Source: Ectocarpus siliculosus (Eukaryota; Sar; Phaeophyceae; Ectocarpales; Ectocarpaceae). Taken from it: DNA of 64,000 nucleotides. Made by a program: the position numbers and the translations under genes. Of the stretch, positions 59,901-64,000 are shown piece after piece (the first letter of the stretch is position 1; every line of letters starts with the position of its first letter). Below the pieces are notes generated by a model, which had not been told where the DNA came from, searched no databases, and worked only from the letters and a program-made list of their open reading frames with translations. The stretch spans positions 773,762 through 837,761 of the forward strand of contig FN649734.1 in assembly GCA_000310025.1 (NCBI GenBank), read 5' to 3'.

Positions 59901-62900
59901 AGGAGGAGGACCGGCGTCAGAGCCGTCGGGAGGTCCATCCAGGGTGGCTGTTTTGGCGGGAGAGATGCTTCAGGTGCGCGGAAACCGCTTATTTTTGTTT
60001 TTTTGGTTCGGGGGAGCGTGCGCCCCACTGCCCTTCATCCGTCGTTTCCCTGGCTCGCCTGGAGAAGCCATGAGATGTGTCCGGTGGTTTTGGGGCTGGG
60101 TAATGTTCCCAGGAGGTTCCCCAACGCGGGTCCCGCTGTTGGAACGTAGACACCGCCGCCGTTCGGGTTAACGAATGAGTATTTTCACACACCCTCCCCT
60201 AGGCATGTCTGGTTTGTTGCAGCAAACATCTGGTTCATCCTTGTTAGTCGTACCTGGGCCGGCAATAACCCGTCATTGCCTCTCCATCCCGGCGTTGTAG
60301 GGATACGAGTTCAATGGAATGGTCTGACGATGCGTTTGCATTAGAACGCCCCCCCGCCTCCCTCTGGCTTCCTGCTCGAGTTCTCTTCCCTCTTCGCCTA
60401 GCCTACGATGCTGCCGCAAGGAGTTTTTGGCGGGATACTTGTCGTGATGGCTCGAATCTGACCTCCTCGCCGAAACCACCTCTTTGTTTGCAGCCATTGG
60501 TCAAGCCACCACACGTTCCACCGCACATTTCCTACCCCCCCTCAGTCGCTGTTTCCGCTCTTGTCGCCACGGAACCCTCAGCCGGTCAAGAGGGTTCCAG
60601 ACTATCATCGAGTCACCAGGTTCCCTGATCTGTTCCCTCGTCGCGTGGCGTTGTGTATTACCCCCCCCCCGTCCCCCCCGTCCCGAAGGCGGTGATCCCG
60701 TACTTGCTCGAACCACAAGGTAATGACGGGGACTGGGGTGAGAGCACCGATTCCGCCTCCGCCGGAGGAGTCGGGGGAGCAGCGGCTGGGATGATAACGT
60801 GCCCTGTTGACGCTCTCCGGGTGCAGGAGGTCCTGTGCAGCACGGGCCAAGTCCTAGGGTACACAGGTACCGTCGTCGGTAGGTCCGGCTCTAATGGTGG
60901 TTTCGGAGATTGACTTTGTTTGTGTCAAGTTCAGAGCATCGTTGTTGTACTTTTCACGGGCATTTCCCCCCAGATGGGGGAGGGGGGGGGGGGTAGTTGT
61001 GTTCCATTTTCGAGCCCCCCAAAAGGGTAGAGACGAGCGTGTGTCAAGTGCTGTGAGCAGCGAGAACAGGTTCCCCGGGCTTTGCAGGAGAAATTGTTTT
61101 GTCCGAAAGTAGGTTTTTAGCTTCCACGTTGGCGGGTTACACATGGCCGTTTCAGAAATTTGGTTGTTTCGTTGTTCGTTGTTTCCGATGGGGAGAGAGG
61201 CATCCACTTTCTTTCCAAAGGCGTTGTACACCGCGTGACACTCACGCGTCCGCTCTTTACAAAGTTGCTCCCTGTGACGTTTATGGTTTGCTGTGGTCTG
61301 TCAAGCTGCAGGAGGAGGAGTTGCACCAGATGGTGGAGCGCCTGAACCGCTGGTGTCGATCGCCGTCCAGCTACTGCTTCTACTATCACCGGACGACTTG
61401 GTGCCAGGTAAGAGCCCTGGCTGAGGCCATGTACCACCCGATTTGTTTCTAGACTTGATCAAGACTTGACGCACGTCCATCTGTGCCGTTAGCTTCGACA
61501 CGGAAGGCTATCTGCTCTAGTAGTGTCACCGGGCAACTTGGTGATACCGTAAGGTTGCGAGTCAGCGCACAAGGGGTGCGATCGATTTTCAAAGCGCAAT
61601 TTCTCCACAACCAGGAGGGTGCGAGCGCCAACTGATACTTGTCAGGAAAGCTCTCGATGAGATATTTCCAAAACCTCCCTTTTCGACAGCAGCAGTGGTA
61701 TTCTAACCTCCTGGTTGTGGAGAAGTTACGCTTTGAAAATCGTTCGCACCCCTGTACGCTGACTCGCATCCTTTCAGTAGGTAAGAGCCTTGGCTGAGGC
61801 CGTCGAAGGACCTCACCGCTGATTTCGACAGGCAAGGCCACATGCTTCCGAAGTGAAGTATTGAGTGTCGACGTGCAGCGTTGGCGAGCACCCTGCTGAT
61901 ACCTACCGCGGATGCTGTCGCTGGCGGGAGGGTGGCGGCGACGGCGACACGCTTGCCGTGGACGTTTTTCGAATGTCGATGTCACGTGGCGCATCTGCAG
62001 GCTTAGTTCATCGCTCGTTTTGAGGTGGATAGTCAGCTAGACACAAGGGTCTAGCAACACAAGGAAGAAATAGCAAAATCAGAAGAGACTCGCATACCCC
62101 CCCCCCTCGCGCTCCTCTCGTGCACACCAGGAAACGACGAACAATTCGCCGGAGGCGGCTGTACCGTCGCTGAGACCAGCGTCAAGCTCCCTCCCAGGCT
62201 CGTTTTGCAGTTGCGAGACATGGTGCTGGATGCCGGGGAAGCAGAACGACGGCCCTCTCTCAGGTCGAGGCTGTGGCCTCTGCTTGCTAGGGCTAGTCCG
62301 AAGGAGGCGGAGATGCTGCAGGTGACTTCAACCCGACACCCCCTAGGTTTACGGTGATTGGAAGTGCGCCACCGCGCCGCGCCCCCGTTTTCGTAGTTCT
62401 TGGACTCTGCCTTTAATGGTGGGTTCTTCTCTCCGTTGACGTTGTCTGGTGTGCTCATATGTAGTCTACATATGATAGCATTGCCCAACGTACACGTGCT
62501 GTTAGTCGGGCGAAACGATACCGTCTGGCGTTAGCGTTTCGCTCTCACCTGTGTCATGAGGTCATCTTCTTTTTGACTTGTCCTGCTGTTGCCACATCCC
62601 CCCCTCTTTCTCGTGCCATACAGTAGAAGGGCAACACTGCCAGGACACCTGATTGTGAACGCGTTGTTCCCTAGCTTTGAGCCTGAAGTGAAGGGTTTAG
62701 AACCCAGCAGCGCACGCACAGACTGCGATCCTCTGCACACTTCTAATACACGTCGTCTCTTTTCACCTCTCCTCTTGTCGCCTTCAATGATTGGTCGGAA
62801 TGGTCTCACGCGCGCCCCTTGTTTGTCTTGTGGCGTTCAATATTCCCGCTTGTAGATCACGCAAGTAGCGTAACTAATGCGTTCCCCCGGCGCCGTGTTG

Positions 62901-64000
62901 TGGTTTCAGGCCGCCCAGGTCCTGACGAGGCAGGCCGCATTGGTGCTCAACATCGGGCGAGAAGGGGCAGGAGGAGGATCAGGACCAGGAATGATCGAGG
63001 GTTGCGGCGGAGGGGCGGCGGCGAACCGAGGGACATCCTGCGATTGGTCGTGGGTGCGGGGGACGCTAGGACAGGTTCGATGCTCCGGGGATACATAGAG
63101 ACGTGGTCATCGACGGTTCTTGTTTTATGCGTTGCCCGCAAGAATCTACCCCTCCCACACACACCAACATACACACAGAACTCGTATCCTCCTATTTTTG
63201 TTCCTTGTTAAGCCGCAGCGCTCTGTCAGCAGCGCTGATTTCGTGTCGTCTACGCCACCACGTCCATCCCACCCCCACTTTCAACCACGCGGCTCCTTCC
63301 CAGCAACTGGTTCTTCTACACCCCCTGGTGTTTATTTTCCGTTTCGGTGCCACATGAAAATACCTTGTAACTTCAGTATCCTCCGCTACCTCCATGATCC
63401 TCCCCTGACCTACTTGTCCGCATCTCAGATAAAGGCTGCGCTGCCCCTCCTTCGCTCCGTGGACGACCCTCGACTAGTCAGCATTGCCGTGGCCCTCTGG
63501 TTCTCCGCCGCGAATGCTGCATTTTCCTCGTCGTCGGGCTCCACCTCGCCAGGTTGGGACAAAAAAAAACTTGTTGGGATGTTCGAGGAAGTTTCCGCGT
63601 TTTGTTGTGCTGAGGAAAGAAGTGGGGATCGCGGTCGTGGTGGCTTTGCCTCGCGCAGGTATATTCACAGAACAAGTTGAAACGGGGCCTAGTTGCTTGT
63701 AGGAATTTGCGTCTTCCCCGACTCAATGGGTACCTGTTCATTGTCTTGCACTTCGCAAAATTGGGGGGTTCGCCGAGCAAGTCTTGGGTTGTATCCCAGC
63801 AGAGCTGGGTTGCTCAGGATTGTGTGTACGCACATGCCTGCACCAGGAACAGTGTCTCTAACTTTCCGTTCTATGTTGGTACTTGCTGATGTATTCGCGC
63901 TGCTCTGTGCGCGGTGATGGCAGTCGAACCTCGGGAGGCCGAGGGGATCGGTGGCGCGGTCGTTGTCAAATTGGTGCACGGGGAGTTCGGAGAACGGGTG
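53921..64000 (+). CDS. Rotatin-like armadillo/HEAT protein, 5' part
   Basis: Exons: 53921-54385, 55062-55114, 55442-55637, 56116-56238, 56524-56762, 57480-57605, 57886-58065, 59130-59973, 60494-60619, 60689-60866, 62131-62321, 62910-63074, 63429-63552 and 63924 onward, all phase-compatible; the gene runs off the window. The first exon gives about 155 mostly disordered, Gly/Ser/Ala-rich residues ending RLRGLTSK. Joined to the next exon this reads GLTSKLRHPLADVRGRAISN, matching the opening helix of rotatin (L-x-HPL-x-E/D-I/V-R-x-RA). It continues with SDLLREEPSFFSDVVALLSE, DPGCRARLAGGGAAIPLSR, AAEVLELVE and later helical blocks (DEIVEDYPPEVLLQRP, KLPPRLVLQLRDMVLDAG, AALPLLRSVDDPRLVSIAVA) separated by long low-complexity loops, including a poly-Gln tract near 59500. 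Rotatin acts in centriole and basal-body assembly, which fits a lineage with flagellated cells. Assignment rests on the N-terminal ~100 residues and the overall repeat character. The boundaries of 60494-60619 and 60689-60866 are the weakest. Confidence 0.68.
55966..56109. repeat. 36 bp minisatellite, four units, abutting a splice acceptor
   Basis: Units at 55966-56001, 56002-56037, 56038-56073 and 56074-56109 share TCACACCCCAACCCAT, CCACC and CGGTTATTCCGTG. The last unit has TTTTTT in place of TTATTCC-type sequence and is followed directly by TGGCAG, the acceptor of rotatin-like exon 56116-56238. Confidence 0.85.
58085..58200 (+). repeat. Dispersed repeat with GTTAGACCATTGACC core, copy 2
   Basis: Same order of blocks as near 30765-30865: G-run, TTGTACTCCT, CGTTAGACCATTGACC, GACGGAGCA and a distal CGGACC. 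It begins about 20 bp after the donor of the rotatin-like exon ending at 58065. Confidence 0.5.
61555..61769. repeat. ~63 bp inverted repeat (foldback element) in a rotatin-like intron
   Basis: The arm 61555-61619 (TGCGAGTCAGCG, GGGGTGCGATCGATTTTCAA, CTCCACAACCAGGAGG) pairs with 61707-61769 (CCTCCTGGTTGTGGAG, TTTGAAAATCG, CGCACCCC, CGCTGACTCGCA) around an 87 bp loop. Outside the arms GGTAAGAGCCCTGGCTGAGG (61408) and GGTAAGAGCCTTGGCTGAGG (61780) are near-identical direct copies. No coding capacity; a MITE-like or foldback insertion is likely. Confidence 0.75.

Noticed and set aside
61312-61407. Possible rotatin-like exon (EEELHQMVERLNRWC...)
   Set aside because: It would break the phase agreement between 60689-60866 (phase 1) and 62131-62321, and its donor lies in a duplicated segment flanking a foldback element.

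Overview
This 64 kb window is eukaryotic nuclear DNA. Its genes consist of many short exons (mostly 50-250 bp) separated by introns of about 150-2000 bp with GTAAGT/GTGAGT donors and pyrimidine-rich acceptors. Exons are GC-rich; introns and spacers are full of microsatellites and dispersed repeats. The gene set (hemerythrin-like protein, ABCG transporter, DUF445 membrane protein, and a rotatin-like centriole protein implying a flagellated cell) and the gene style fit a stramenopile alga, most likely a brown alga. That assignment is inference: no marker gene settles it.

Layout. 1-2055 holds the 3' part of a hemerythrin-like gene (+). 4419-5530 is a satellite of about ten ~115 bp units in two subtypes. 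5984-6467 has one or two exons of an unrecognised gene (+). 6581-16712 is a nested pair of LTR elements: element A (gag- and protease-like remains, broken) carries element B (486 bp LTRs that look identical, one open gag frame, no polymerase seen) inside its 3' LTR. Target duplications of both are visible. 17.0-19.3 kb is mostly non-coding.

19287-36245 is the main find: a 31-exon gene (+) whose exon phases all agree and whose predicted product (about 1313 aa) joins a pectin-acetylesterase/Notum-type ectodomain, one membrane anchor, an ABCG-type ATPase and an ABCG membrane domain. The esterase keeps its Ser and His motifs, but the usual Asp position reads as Cys.

37.4-39.7 kb contains two inverted copies of one exon-intron unit. 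40083-40779 is a small gene on the minus strand. 44244-51101 is a 12-exon DUF445 membrane protein gene (+). 53921 to the window end is the 5' part of a rotatin-like gene (+) with a disordered N-terminal extension. Three introns in the fusion gene and the rotatin gene are best explained by GC-AG splicing. Exon boundaries were found by hand from reading frame, splice consensus, phase agreement and family similarity; none was checked against transcripts.
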